A DNA stretch of 64,000 nt from Phanerodontia chrysosporium. Taxonomy: Eukaryota; Basidiomycota; Agaricomycetes; Polyporales; Phanerochaetaceae. Under the pieces are notes generated by a model, which was not told the origin of the DNA, searched no databases, and saw nothing but the letters and a program-made list of their open reading frames with translations. The position numbers were made by a program, and so were the translations under genes. Below, piece by piece: positions 1-12,186 of the stretch (positions within the stretch are counted from its first letter, which is position 1; every line of letters begins with the position of its first letter). The DNA lies in NCBI GenBank assembly GCA_001910725.1, contig MJGA01000001.1, positions 558,001 to 622,000 on the forward strand, written 5' to 3'.

Positions 1-176
1 AACGCGAGACTGGTGATCCGTCGGCGATGGCGAGTGATCCAAACATGCCTTCGAAGCGTCCACGAATCAACCGGACCCGTTGGCAGGGGCCTTCTGCCGC
101 TGCCGCTGCGTTTGCGAAGAAGTCGCTCATGGATGCAGAGAAGAACGGCCGGGGAGGCATAGGGCGGAAAGACTAG
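1..176 (+). CDS. 3' end of an unidentified basic protein (partial)
   Basis: The window begins inside a coding region. The frame starting at base 3 is open and ends at TAG 174-176. The readable tail is about 57 residues, rich in Arg, Lys, Pro, Ser and Ala, with runs such as PSKRPRINRTRW and an alanine stretch, and it ends GGIGRKD. A basic, low-complexity tail like this is common in nuclear or RNA-binding proteins, but nothing here identifies a family. The rest of the gene lies outside the window. Confidence 0.5.
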   Translation, partial: RETGDPSAMASDPNMPSKRPRINRTRWQGPSAAAAAFAKKSLMDAEKNGRGGIGRKD

Positions 177-1779
177 CCAACTCTACTGTCACATTGATTT
201 ATCGGACCGTCGTTGTACTATAATTGCACTTGCTGTCTATTGCTCACCACTCGTTATACATTTTGCGCTCTGCTCCAGAGCGGGCTAGCCAGTCATCGTC
301 GCGTCCGAGTTTGACACTGCAGCCTCTGGGCATTCAAGGTGCGATGCAAAGTTACCAAACTGGGACTTGGCCAACTTCATCCTCGACCATCATGTCCGTA
401 CCGGTGCGTTCACCTGCAACGGCCCCATGACCGATTATCATTCTTATCTGAAGCTCACAACTTGCGCAGAAATGGATGACTCGTTCGTCTACGGCCCGGG
501 ACGGTGCCCAAGGAACATTGAAGCCGTGCTTCCTTCAGCTGGGTCGAGATATTCTTGTACCCAAACTCTTGCACCATGTTGAAGGCGGCACCGAAGCCAT
601 GCAAAAACGGTATACCCTCCCGACGGGCATATTGCACGCATACAGGTGAGGTATGACGCGCATGGCGGAGCTGTCGCAGCGCAGCCGCAAGGCTCCTCAT
701 GTGAGCGGGATCGATAGGCGATGCGCGGTCTTCGCGACGGAGACCTGTGTACGTGCCGTCCTGGTTTCGACAGCCTGAGATAGGCTTGTGCGTCCAGTGA
801 CTGACTCGCGTCCGGTAGGCTATCGCTCGCGCGTTCAAGCTCTCCCGTGAAATTGGCACACATGAGTGGGCGTCGAGGAGCCTGCTTGAATGCTCAAGTA
901 TCGCACACCGCATGGCGACGGCATCCTATGACCAGCCGTTCTGATGGATGCATATACTTTGGTTTCTCCCGACCACCATCGCGTCTCTCGCCAGGGACCG
1001 CCGCGTCTTGTTCAGGCAGCCTGCTACCTCTTTTTACAGTGCTTATTCGCGCAGGTGTCGTAACTTTACCATTGTCGTTTCGACATTATTCCAGCCCATT
1101 AAACAACCTGAACGACCAAGCTGCTATCTTGCGCCCAATGGCGACATCGCCACCTACAAGGTTTCAGCCGATTGTACCCGTTCACCGGGCTGGCGTCACT
1201 GTACCGCGAAAAACGAGCAGCCATGAGACGCAGACGGCTATGATGCCATACGGTACCGCCCTCCCCATCATCGTTCTTGTGTTGTCGACCGCCATGTCTG
1301 GCCGATCGGAGGACGACCCGAGGACCAGGTGACGCGGACGCACATAGGCTGTTGGACGACTGCACCCGTTGAACGCTAGTTGTGTATTGTGGAGTCCTCA
1401 GGCATGGCCCATGGGGATGACCAGCGCGCCTCAGTTGAGCAATGGCGGGATCGGTGTGTAACAATTCCGTTTACTTGGCCCTAGGCTGACAGGTCTCGAG
1501 GCTAAGTGCAGCTTCTTGCTCGGCACGGTTGATTCATTTGAAGGCGAGAAGGTCTGTTACATAACCACGGGGCGTACGAGGCTCGCTCGCTGCTCCAATC
1601 GACTCGCGGCGTCCGTCGATGATGGGGACTGCTCACGGGGTGATCTTCTCCATGGCTGTTTTGATGGAATCCATTCCTCCGTCTGCTTCTCTGCGCGCCT
1701 CCAACCAGTGTTCGTTTCTGGGCCGTATATAAAGCGCAGGTGCGGAATAATCTCGCTCGTCGCTCGCGTCGCGCTCACG
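177..1779. other. gene-poor gap upstream of the GH3 gene
   Basis: About 1.6 kb without a gene I can support. Open frames on both strands here have mixed, arginine-rich composition typical of chance frames in GC-rich DNA, and none matches a family I know. The right-hand end must contain the promoter of the beta-glucosidase gene. It probably also holds the 3' untranslated region of the preceding gene. Confidence 0.5.
1726..1733 (+). promoter_or_regulatory. TATA box of the beta-glucosidase gene
   Basis: TATATAAA lies 47 nt before the ATG at 1780. The spacing leaves room for a short 5' leader. Strong TATA boxes are typical of highly inducible secreted-hydrolase genes in fungi; inducibility here is inference. 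Confidence 0.55.
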
Positions 1780-4700
1780 ATGAAGCTCTCTCCAGGTCTG
1801 CGCGTCGCGTACGGCCTCATCCAGCTCGCGGCACTGGTCACCGCAGCGCCGTCGGGTGCGCCTTCGAGCAGTATCTTGACGAGCGCCGTGACTAGCGATG
1901 TCCCAAGTGCGACGCCTAGCTCGGTCCTAAGCTCTTTTAGCTCCGCCGCGTCGTCCGCACCAGTGTCGGTGTCGGCATCGGTTGAGCCATCCTCGGTGCC
2001 ACTGTCCACAGCGTCGTCGGCATCCATCGCTCCGTCTTCGGGTCTCTCTTCCGCGCCGACATCTGCGGCGTCATCCGTGATTGGCAGCGTGTCTGCATCG
2101 AGTTCCTGCCGACCTCGTTCTCGTCTGCCATCTCGGCCAATGCCAGTGCCACGCTTTCGGCGTCATCCGCTTCGGCGCCCACAGGCTCCCCTACATTCAA
2201 CACCGGAGCGGGCACAGAGACCGGTGAGTACGAATTCTAGGCCAAGCATCCGCCGTTTCACTTCTTGCTCCCTTCCTTCACCATCCCCCTGCCCATCCGC
2301 TCTCTTTACCCTCAGTTGCCTTTCGTTTCACACGGCGCCGGGCAGAGGGCACCGTCCATGACGTCGGTGGCTCAGGTGATCGTGCTGCTCGTGTTCTGGG
2401 CGCTTTGCGCTGAACCGACGGCTGCTTGGTCCCGCAAGCCTTGGAAGCACCATTATACTCACTGCGGTACGTTCTAGGTATCATCACCGTCCCTATCTCG
2501 CCAGTGCCATTTACGCCGTACCCTGTGCCTACCGACACACCCGTTACCGGTGTATTCGTTGAGACAGACCCATCGAACCCGCCCGCTCCCCACCAAGCGC
2601 CTGGCCTTGGAGGCCCAGTTCCTGACTTTGGACGGGCATGGAAGACGGCGCGCTCGAAGGCCAAGGCTGAGTTAGCTTCTTGGTCTCTCGAGGAAAAGGT
2701 CAACCTGACCACAGGTGTCGGCTGGATGGGCGGCCGCTGCGTCGGTAACATTCCAGCCATCGCCGGCAAGTTCCCAGGCCTCTGCCTCGAGGTGAGTCGT
2801 GATCAACGCATCACCCTGCTGCGCTTTCTTCTCATCGTCTTCCAGGACTCTCCACTCGGTGTCCGTGACACGGACTTTGTCACTGCGTTCCCTACAGGTA
2901 TTACTGCTGCCGCGACGTAAGCTGGACTTCCCTAGATTGTGTTTGGGTGCTAATCAAGTCGTAGATGGAACCGTACCTTGATCCGCCTCCGTGGTCTCTT
3001 CATGGGCCGTGAGCACAAGGGCAAGGGTGTCAATGTCGCCCTCGGACCGATGATGAACTTGGGGTAAGGTAGACTGTGTACTTAGCTCTACTCAACTCAC
3101 ACCATTGTCAGGCGCGTTGCTCAAGGCGGTCGTAACTGGGAAGGCTTCGGAGCCGACCCTTTCCTTGCGGGAGAAGCAGCTTACGAGACTATCCTCGGCA
3201 TGCAGGAGGGTGGCGTTCAAGCCTGCGCCAAGCACTACATCAACAAGTAGGTCTTGTGTGTAATGGTTATTCCAACGGGTTACTCACCAATCCCCAGCGA
3301 GCAAGAGCACAAGCGGACCCAGGAGTCTTCGAATGTCGACGACAGGACGCAACACGAGCTTTACGCTCATCCCTTCATGCGTAGTGTCATGGCTGGTGTC
3401 GCTTCAGTCATGTGCAGCTACAGTGCGTGAATTGGGCCTGCCTGGCTTTCGTGAGCTAACCTTCGGCTCTTAGACCTTGTCAACGACACCTATGCTTGCG
3501 AAAACGACAAGATGCTCAATGACGTTCTTAAGCGGGAGTTTGGCTTCCAGGGCTACGTGATGTCCGACTGGAGTGCGCAGCACTCGACCATGAGTGCGGT
3601 TGCCGGTCTCGATGTGAGTGTTTTGCGCATACATTCGTACCCAGTGTACTCATCGTCGTCACAGATGACGATGCCCGGAGATATTACTTTCAACTCCGGC
3701 ACCTCGTGGTGGGGCCAGAACCTCACGGACTTCGTTAACAACGGAACGATTGCTGCCTCTCGTGTCGATGACATGGCTACCCGTATCCTTGCGGCCTGGT
3801 ACCTGCTTCACCAGGATGGCGATTACCCTCAAGGTCTGTCGACGGCAATCTTGACAGAGAACTTTGACTGAGACTGTCTCACTTGCAGTTAACTTCAACG
3901 CCTTCTTCCCCCTCGATGAAGCCACCAACGAGCATGTCGACGTCCAAGACGATCATTACAAGGTCGTCCGGGAAATTGGCGCAGCCGGTGCCGTCTTGCT
4001 CAAGAACGAGGGTGCGCTGCCTCTACTCAAGCCACGCAGCATCATCGTTGTCGGAAACGACTCTGGTCCGTCTTTGTATGGCCCGAACGGCTTCAGTGAC
4101 CGTCAGGGCGACGACGGTATTCTCGCCATGGGCTGGGGCTCGGGCACCGCGCAGTTCCCGTACCTGATCGACCCGCTTTCCGCCATCCAGAACCGTGCGA
4201 TCAAGGACCACTCCATCGTCACCTGGTGGAGGAGCAACTTTGAGCTTCCCGGTCTGGCCAGTGCCGTTCAGCAGCAGTCTGCCGCGGTGAGTTTCGTGGG
4301 TCTGGCTTGCACTGGATGGACCTGACTCATGAGCGATGTTCGGCAGATCGTCTTCCTCAACGCCGACTCCGGCGAGGACTACATCACGGTTGATGGCAAT
4401 GAGGGCGATCGGTAGGTCTCATGTGTCTCTCTTGTGTTCATGTGACTCATGTTCCCTCAGTAAGAACCTTACGCTCTGGCAGAACGCCGACAACCTTGTC
4501 ACCACTGTCGCCAACAACAATAACAACACGATTGTCGTCGTTCACTCTGTCGGACCCGCCATTGTAGAGCCCTGGATCGACCACCCTAATGTAACTGCGC
4601 TCATATGGGCTGGCGTCCCCGGTCAAGAGGCGGGTAACTCGATTGTCGATGTCCTGTATGGCGACTACAACCCCTCTGGACGCCTTCCGTACACGATCGC

Positions 4701-5412
4701 CAAGAGCCCGTCTGATTACCCCACTCAGCTCATTACTGGCGGTGGCCCGAACGACATTCTGAGCATTCCGTATACGGAGGGCCTGTTCATTGACTACCGC
4801 CACTTTGATGCGGTGAGTACTTTGCATCCTTCTTGATTGCGCGTCGCTAATATCGTCTGGCAGAACAACATCGAGCCGCGCTTCGAATTCGGTTTCGGTC
4901 TGAGTTACACTACTTTCAAGTACTCGAATCTCTGGACAACTGTCATTCCTCAATTTGACCCCACTTCGATTGCGCTGGAGACAGCCTGGTTGTCTGGCAA
5001 GGCCACACCCATTGCCGAGGGCTCCACCACCGCCCTTTGGCTTCACCGTCCTTTCATCAAGGTTACTTTCGACATCCAGAACACCGGACATGTTACCGGC
5101 TCGGAGGTAAGTTTGAGTTACCTGCGTCATGGTGAGGCAGGAACGCTGACTCTCGTCTCCGTGACGCAGATCCCGCAGCTGTACATCCATCATCCCGCCT
5201 CCGCGGGAGAGCCGCCATCAGTGCTGAAGGGTTTCACCGATGTGCGCCTGAAGAAGGGCGAGCGCAAGACGGTGACCCTGACGCTGTCACGCTACGACCT
5301 GTCGATCTGGGATGTGGTCGCACAAGGCTGGGTGAAGCCGCAGGGACGGATCACGTTCTCGGTGGGCGCGAGCAGCAGGGACTTCCGGCTGTCTGGGACT
5401 ATCCCTCTTTGA
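1780..5412 (+). CDS. secreted GH3 beta-glucosidase
   Basis: Glycoside hydrolase family 3 enzyme that releases glucose from cellobiose and related beta-glucosides outside the cell. The ATG at 1780 opens a signal peptide ([20 protein letters not shown], then TAAPS). A Ser/Ala/Thr-rich, probably O-glycosylated stretch follows. The GH3 N-terminal barrel contains [25 protein letters not shown], a KHYINNEQEH motif and [10 protein letters not shown], whose Asp is the nucleophile. The C-terminal alpha/beta domain carries GYGLSYT-like [10 protein letters not shown], then a fibronectin-III-like domain to the stop at 5410-5412. About ten introns are needed, e.g. 2792-2845, 2917-2964 and 3064-3111. The Ser-rich exon changes frame near 2100, and the following intron (about 2224-2476) is long for this genome, so the N-terminal model is uncertain. 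Function is clear from the domains; substrate preference is inferred. Confidence 0.93.
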
Positions 5413-5672
5413 ACAATGATTCTGATTGGACTCTTTCTGTCGTTCCTTTGGACTTGTAGAATCGCATGTGTACATTTTTGATATACCCAGTGACGACGGT
5501 GTGAGTCCGAAGAGAGTAGGGTGTGTTACGTAAGCGGGATCATTCGCGGTAGGCTCGGTTGGGGGATATGAACAGGCCTCTGCTCGCTCTCGCTTTCTTT
5601 GCCAGACCCCCCACGCTCGTTGCCCGCTCTGTTCCCTCGTGAGCGTCCGCCGCTCTCCTGCGCCCTAGGAGC

Positions 5673-6161
5673 ATGATGCTCGCCATGTTCCTCGTCTCTC
5701 TCGTCGCTGCCCTCGTCCTCTGCTGCCTCCTCTTCCCCTCGATGTGGGCGACCATGGCGTGCGACGAGATCCTCGACGCGCACGAAGCCGGTCTGGCATT
5801 GGTGTCGACTCGTAAGACCTCCCGCACTCCCGTCCGATGACGTCCACCAGACTGAGCGCGGCCCTACTGCGCCCACAGGCAACCCCATACGCGAGACCGG
5901 GCCACCCGCTTGCATGGCGAAGTTGATCATGTTGAGGCACAAGGTACGCCCGCCCCCCGTCGCGCTGTGCGCCATCCCCTGCCCATCATGGCTTACCCCC
6001 ACGCTTTCGACGCGTAGATCAACCAGGTCAACTCAAAGCGGCGCTGCAACACCTCCCATGCCCGCCAAGCGGTGTTCACCTACAACATTGCCCCCGCACG
6101 TCCAACCCGCAATGGCCCCTGGCGGCTCGGACGCGCGTATGGCAAGCAATCCTTCTACTGA
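5673..6161 (+). CDS. small signal-anchored or secreted protein, 115 aa
   Basis: Three exons splice cleanly: 5673-5811, 5879-5943 and 6018-6161, with GT-AG introns in consistent phase, giving 115 residues. The N-terminus is MMLAMFLVSLVAALVLCCLL, a strongly hydrophobic segment that is either a signal peptide or a membrane anchor. The remainder is hydrophilic and basic, with Cys residues (e.g. GPPACMAK and SKRRCNTS) and an aromatic tail ending GKQSFY. I do not recognise the family. Long overlapping frames on the opposite strand are explained by GC-rich composition. It lies just downstream of the beta-glucosidase on the same strand. Splice consistency and the clean hydrophobic start support a real gene, but without homologues confidence is moderate. 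Confidence 0.5.
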
Positions 6162-6621
6162 AGAAACCCCCAAATAAACCCAACTGCTCGCAAATTGTAG
6201 AATCTATGATATGATCTGGGACGCTGGAGAGACGTTTGGATGGACGAGATAATGATTGACGATAATTCGTAATCTCAGGAACTTCATTACATGGGTTCGA
6301 CTTTGTATATACCCCCTTTACAGCCTTAATACCGCACGATTTGTTGACATGTCTCCAACTGCCTCTGTCTCACTCCGCATCATGCATCCCTGCAACCATT
6401 CAGCTCGGCACTCGGGCGACAGCGCCGTCGAACGAAGCATAAACGCTCCCCGCCGTCTCGGGATAGCATGCCGAGGCGTCGGAGGTAGTCGAGATGCTCG
6501 TTGACACTGGACCTGGAAAGCCTCGGAGCGAGCGATGGCAACGATTCACTATGGTTTAGGACGCACGCTCGGCCGAAGGGAGTACTTACAGTCCTATATT
6601 CAGCAACACCATGCGCCGTGT
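6162..6621. other. convergent 3' intergenic region
   Basis: About 460 bases between two convergent genes, presumably holding both 3' untranslated regions. Its AT-rich part begins near 6175. I see no further gene. Confidence 0.5.
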
Positions 6622-7044
6622 CTAGGTGTACAATCCATCATCGGCATCCTCGCACGTCTCCACGATGCCCCGCAGGCCGACCGCGGGGTCGACGTCGACG
6701 GTGCGCTCCTTGTGCCTGGTCTGTGCCTCGACGCTGAGGACGAGCCGCCATGGGACGAGGATGAGCCCGACGAAGCGGCCGTCCGGGTTCGCGTGTTGTG
6801 GGGGCGAGAACCGGAACTCGTCTGTGTTCACGAGCAGGATGTTGAGCAGCTTGTCTGTGCCCGCGAACGACCCAAGGAACACTCGTCCGTCGCGAATTGT
6901 CACGCGCAGCGTCTGGTTGAGGAGAGCCTTGAGCCGTTCCACGGCCGGCCGACCGCCCGCGCCGTCCTTGAGCGAGAGCGAGGTGTTGATCTGCTCAGGC
7001 AGCGAAGACGAGGCGGCGTTGGACGCCTCGGTAGCCGATAGCAT
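6622..7044 (-). CDS. NAA38: NatC auxiliary subunit NAA38/MAK31, LSM-fold protein
   Basis: A 140-residue protein with one Sm/LSM fold. Sm1-like sequence LKALLNQTLRVTIRDGRVFL is followed by GSFAGTDKLLNILLVNTDEF, and the Sm2-like strand is GLILVPWRLVLSVEAQ. Tandem spacing and the FAGTDKLLNILL segment fit the Mak31/NAA38 branch, the LSM-like accessory subunit of the NatC N-terminal acetyltransferase, better than spliceosomal Sm proteins. The ATG at 7044 is preferred because upstream in-frame codons encode no LSM-like sequence and run into an AT-rich, promoter-like segment. It appears intronless. The tail after the fold is acidic. A related LSM protein (LSM8-like) remains possible. Confidence 0.75.
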   Translation of the reverse strand: MLSATEASNAASSSLPEQINTSLSLKDGAGGRPAVERLKALLNQTLRVTIRDGRVFLGSFAGTDKLLNILLVNTDEFRFSPPQHANPDGRFVGLILVPWRLVLSVEAQTRHKERTVDVDPAVGLRGIVETCEDADDGLYT

Positions 7045-7266
7045 GGCAGTCGCTGGGATAGTACTGTAGACGCGCCCTGGCTCGAGACGCGTGCAGACGG
7101 AAGTCAAGATCGTACTATAGGCGGAACTACTACAAGTGACATACATGACTAGTGTACAAAGCAACTAAGATATAATATGGGCATAGGTAAACATGAGGTA
7201 TAGAGTAATGGTACACAAGAATCGTCAAGAAATCCACGAACACATCGCAACGAAAGCGAACGACTT

Positions 7267-10200
7267 CTACGCAAACTTAGTGCGTCTGCTTGACACCGCG
7301 GATAGGATGCTGGGAGCCTTCACAAGTTTTGCGGGGCCCTTCTCGCGGGACTGACCTTGCTCGCCTCGCCTGCCGGTGAGAGAGCCACCGCCAGATTTGA
7401 CGGACTTGCCAATACCAGTCACAGCTGATGCGCGGCCCGTACCAGCGTTGCGCGAACCGCCCTCGCCGCGAGCCCACTTCTGCTGACGCGAGAGATCGTG
7501 GACAGAATTGCCGCGATGAGACTGTCGACCAAGTTAGCATTCGCGCTCAGACTTGGGTTTTAAAATAACAACTTACTTGGATAGGCTCCCACTCCATGTA
7601 CCCCGGGTTGGCCCCGCGGTTCGCAGGGGCTTTTTTAGACGTTGACGCCACCTCCTTAATGCGCACGTCCTCAACGGCCATGTCGTCCTCGTCATCTAGC
7701 ACCCAGTCCACGTCATGGGTATTGATAGTCTCGACGACCTAAAGAAGTCATTCATGAGAAGTGGGTTCAACGCCAGTAACCTTGGAGCTCACCTTCTCTC
7801 CGCGCGCCACCTTCCGCAGCTCCTCTTGTAGCTGAACCGTTGTCACAACCTCGGGAGGCTCTTCCTCTTCCTCGTCCTCGTCATTTTCGTCTTCGAGGTT
7901 GTTCTCGCCAATGAAGTGCAAAGCCATCTCATCGCGGTCAAGATGAGCGAACTCCTCGTTATCATCCTCCATCTCGGCGCGGTAGGCCTGGACGAAGGCC
8001 TGCGTCTCGGGGTTGTTGGCTATAAGCAGCATCAACACATGCAAACTTAACATAAACAACATGAACTCACCAAGTTGGTCCAGAGAGTCTCCATCGATTT
8101 TCCTCTTCTTCGCCATCCGTTGGCGGCGCCGACGAGCATCGTCATCTTCCTCATCACTCTCCTCATCCTCAAAGTCTAGCAGGCGATTGCGCCTCTTGAT
8201 GCGCATTTTACCCTCCGCGGCATCCCTTGCAATCTTTTCGTCTGCAGCATCATCAAGCTCACGATGTTCCCTAAGAGCGGAGCCATGAGCAGGCGTCGCA
8301 GTGACCACGAATGGTACTTACTGGACTTTCTCCAACACCTTCAGCTCGTTCAAGGTGTCCTCGTCCATCTCTGCATCATCAACAAGCTCCTCAAGGATCT
8401 TGTCCTGGTCCTCGCCGTCCAGCTCCTCTTCGTCGTCCTTCTTGATGACACCGAAGCCGAAGCCAGCATCTTCATCCGACTCTTCAGCCTCGCCTTCGAT
8501 GAACGCGGACTTCTTGGGAAACTTCGGAGCCTGTATCCTACCCGGTCTGCGTCCAAGGAGGTCGTCGAAGGCATTGCGACGCTTGACAGGGCTGGGCGAC
8601 ATGCTGGAGCGGCCGGGCTCTGGCGAAGAAGTGCGTTTGTGCAGCCGTCTCGGCCGTTCACTGTCAGATTCCTCATCCTGGTCCATCGCCAGTGCCAGCG
8701 TGCCGAGGGGAGTTCGCTTCTTGACAGTGGATTTCAGCGCGGACATGGCGGCCTGCACTGCTGGTGACGAGTCGACAAACAGTGGAGACGTCGGAGACAG
8801 CGGCAGGAGCGCGCCCGTAGCGGACTGGGTCAAGAATCTTGGAATGATGGTGAGCAGTCAGTCACTGAAAGCATTTTGAGGTCGGGTATATCACGTACCC
8901 ATTCTCGTTGATGTACATCCCTGGCGTATTCCCGGCTTTCTCAGCCGCGGCATGCACCGCGACGACCTCCTGCTCCTTCTCAAAGATCTCGTTCGCCTTG
9001 CGTATACGATCCTCGTCTACATGGAGCGATGGTCGTTCAACTGATCCCATGGTCAAGGACATTTGGCTCTCAAGCCGCTTGCCTGGAGCCTGTATGAATC
9101 ATTCAGCACGTGCATTTGTAGGTAACGCAACAGTATGAGCTTACCGGACGAGGAGTGAAGAACGCGGATGATATACGACCTTGACCCACGGACGCGTGAG
9201 ACGATGAAGCTTTCAACGTCGGCGCGAAGAACTGCGAGAAGCCGCCCTCTCCACCGATGTCCGCTGCAGGTTCAAGACTGCATTGCTGCGCTGGCTCTTG
9301 CTCGCCCGCTCCATCATTGGGAGGAAGGCTCGGCTCGAAGAACGCTGCAAGACCCCGGCTCCGCTCGCCCTGGGAAGCGGGCCCCGGGGTACCCTCGCGA
9401 GACGATGTAGTACGCAATCGAGGCATCCGCGAAGGAGAACTCAAGAAGGGGTCGTCTTCGTCATCTTCGGCAGGGAGCTCTCCGAGAGGAGTGCGCTGCT
9501 GTGACTGCAACGTTGCTGGCGGACCTGGCGTATCTAGCGAAGACAGCGAACCCCGTCCGCGGCGGGAGCCGAACGGAGACGTGATTGAGTCCTGTGTCAT
9601 GGCGATGATCGTGTTCTCCTTGTCTTCGCCACGATCCCATGCCAGCCTTGCGTCGTTCTCCTTGTCGGTTCCTTCCTCCGGCCTGTCGCTGAACGACGAG
9701 ACGGAACCCCGATGGTTCAGCGCGAACAAAGGCGGGCCATCCAGCGTCTGGGAAGAGTCTGCAACCAGTACGCGGCCGGTGGGAGGTCCCGAGCGGTCAT
9801 CCTCCTCGTCAGAATCCAGGACCATGACATGTCGACGAGCCGGCAAGCGACGAGGCACGTTCTCCTGGTCTTCCTCGGGCTGGTCGTCACTAGCCTGTAT
9901 GATCTCAGCCTCCTGCCTCGAGGACACATTCTCGTTCTCATCGTCACCCTCAGACCCTGCGTCATCTCGTGATGCATGATCCTGATCGGCAGCCGGTGTC
10001 CAGTCCTCGTCGCTGTCCTCGTCAGCCTGCGCTTCGTCGTCTCCATCTTCGGCGAGCTCCCGTCGTTGCGCGACAAGTATGCCCTTGCGGGCAAGCTCCT
10101 TCAGTCGCTCCCTCTTCGCCCGCTCGATCTCCTCGTCCGCCGGCATCCTGTCCCGAGGCGCACCTTCTCGACGGTAGAACTCCTTCTCCTTCTGGAGCGT

Positions 10201-12186
10201 CAGCTCCCTGCTTTGCTCCTCGCTCGCCTTCAGCAAGATCGCGTTCAAGTCGTTCCGGTTAACTCTGGGGACAGCACGCTCCTTGCCTTTCCTGGGTTCC
10301 ATGCGGGCCGTTGAGAAGGCAGGAGCTGCGGCTTCCTGCAAGGCACGGAGATCTGGCTTCGCGGCGCGAAGTGGGGTCGTCTTCGACGGCGAGTGGGCAG
10401 CAGCGGATCGACCCGCGAGAGTGAGCTGGTTCTTGCGGCCCACGGAGGGTCGGGCGTGGCGTGCCTTCATCGCCTTTCGCTCCTCGTCTTCTTCGCGCGC
10501 AACGACGTGCATGTCATTGTCGACGATCTCTATGTCGCTGCTGTCGTCCACCTCCGCTGCGCTCTGTTGCTGGGCCAGACGCATCTTCAGCTCCTGGAGC
10601 TTAGCGTGTTGTGCTTGGGTGTCGCGCTTCTCCTTCTCCCTTTGGAGGAGGGTAGCGACATCAGGCAATTCGTTACCGCTGTCGGACGAGATCTCGATGT
10701 CTGAGCCATCTGCACCAGCTTCACGTGTACGGGGCTTCTTCACAGGGGGTACTGAAGACCTGGACGGCGGCCCGCCGAGTAGACCATTGGGCACGAACTG
10801 CAGCTTCGGCGGAGGTGCAGGTTCTACTGTAGTCGATCTGGAGCGGAATGGATTTCCTCGAAGGGTGGATGGACGTGCAACAAAGGCTGCAGTAGGACGC
10901 TCAACGTGTGCGGGTGATGAGAACTGCTCTATCTGGTCAGACAATGAGCTTTCGGAGGGATTCTCCCTAACCCTGGAGGGCGGCAGCTCTTCATCTACTT
11001 TCGCACTGAAAGAAACAATTGTAAACTCAGCGTTGATCGTACAGAAGGCTGCCTTACCCAAACTTCATGAATAACGAGGCTGTAGAGAAGGGCTTCGTTT
11101 CTCTGGGCAGAGTTACGGTCTGCTCTGCTTTGATGCGTGCCGTGGTCTTCTGAGTTTCCAGCCGTTCCTTCTTTGTAGGAGCCTGTTCACGGTCCACAAT
11201 TAGCCAAAGGCAACCTCATACCTGAGGTGACGCACCTTGATTCGCTTCTGCTTCTCCCCATCCCTCCTCTTCGCCTTGCCAGAAGGCTTCGAGGAACCGA
11301 CCGTTGGCAGCTCATCGGTATCTACATCGACCGGTGAGTCGGCCATTGTCTTTCCCTTCTCCTTGCCCTTGCCCTTAGCCATCTCCTCTGTAGTGGGTGG
11401 GGTCGGGGATGAGCCTCTCTTCGGCGTGCTGATGGGGTGCAGGACACCAGGTGGCGGAGAGGCTTCTTCCCCTTCCGACTCTGACGCATGGACCGAAGAC
11501 TTGGAACTTGCCACCCGGCCAAATGACGGTGAGGAAGGACGCTGAGAGGCTTCAGGCCGTGTTTCTGTAAGCTGAGGATCTTCAGTAAGGATAGGGAGAG
11601 GTGGACCGAAGGGATCATCCAGCGCGTCCGCCGACAAAGGATGCGATTCGTCCTTATGCGGGCCTGCTACCTCCGCTCTATCAAACTCCATGTCGATCCG
11701 CGCCAGGTCATCTTTGATACTCCTTCTGAAGAGAGCCTTGGGTAGCGAAATGACCTCGTCGCTTGCAGCATCGTCAACGCCGGCGCCTATGCCGCGGGTT
11801 GGGCGGGAACGACGTTCCGCAAACCCCTCTTCTTCTTCATCGCTCTCTAGCCCTCGTGCTGGCGGTGCGTCCTCCATGTCGTCGTACTTTGAGTCAAGCT
11901 CTTTCAGTTTCCGCTTCCAGTCAAAGCGATGCGCAGGAGCCAACATGTGTGCGTTGTCGTCGGGCGCGTCGTCGGCGTCATCGTCATCATCGCCGTGGGG
12001 AAAGGAGGTGTCGAAGTCCGAGCTCGGGGGGACGTCGCGTCCAGAGTCAGAGAAGGCCGGACTGCTCTGGTTGGAGGAGGCGCTAGACTCGGCAACGAGT
12101 GCGACCTCGGCGTCGGATGCGTCGGGCTCTCTTCGGCGGCCGTATGTGCGGGGAGCGCGCTTGACATACGTGTCTGGTGTCTCCAT
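7267..12186 (-). CDS. MRC1: MRC1/Claspin replication checkpoint mediator
   Basis: Large, highly acidic, multi-exon nuclear protein of well over 1,000 residues. It travels with the replisome, relays stalled-fork signals from Mec1/ATR to Rad53/Chk and supports fork speed. The N-terminus (ATG 12186) has KRAPRTYGRRRE, typical of fungal Mrc1. A long central exon (about 9135-11060) carries acidic and basic tracts, LKELARKGILVAQRR and many Ser-rich SQ/TQ-type sites such as MTQDS. The conserved Mrc1 domain is at about 7760-8830: KKSAFIEGEAEESDEDAGFG, then KILEELVDDAE, then GKMRIKRRNRLLDFEDEESD. The last exon ends KAPSILSAVSSRRTKFA with the stop at 7267-7269. It is transcribed away from the uL3 gene, and the shared gap has two ACGCGT elements near its start. 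Exact small-exon boundaries were not all resolved. Confidence 0.88.

Noticed and set aside
455..1464. Several 120-160-residue frames on both strands left of the GH3 gene
   Set aside because: No recognisable domain, mutual overlap, and Arg/Ser-rich chance composition.
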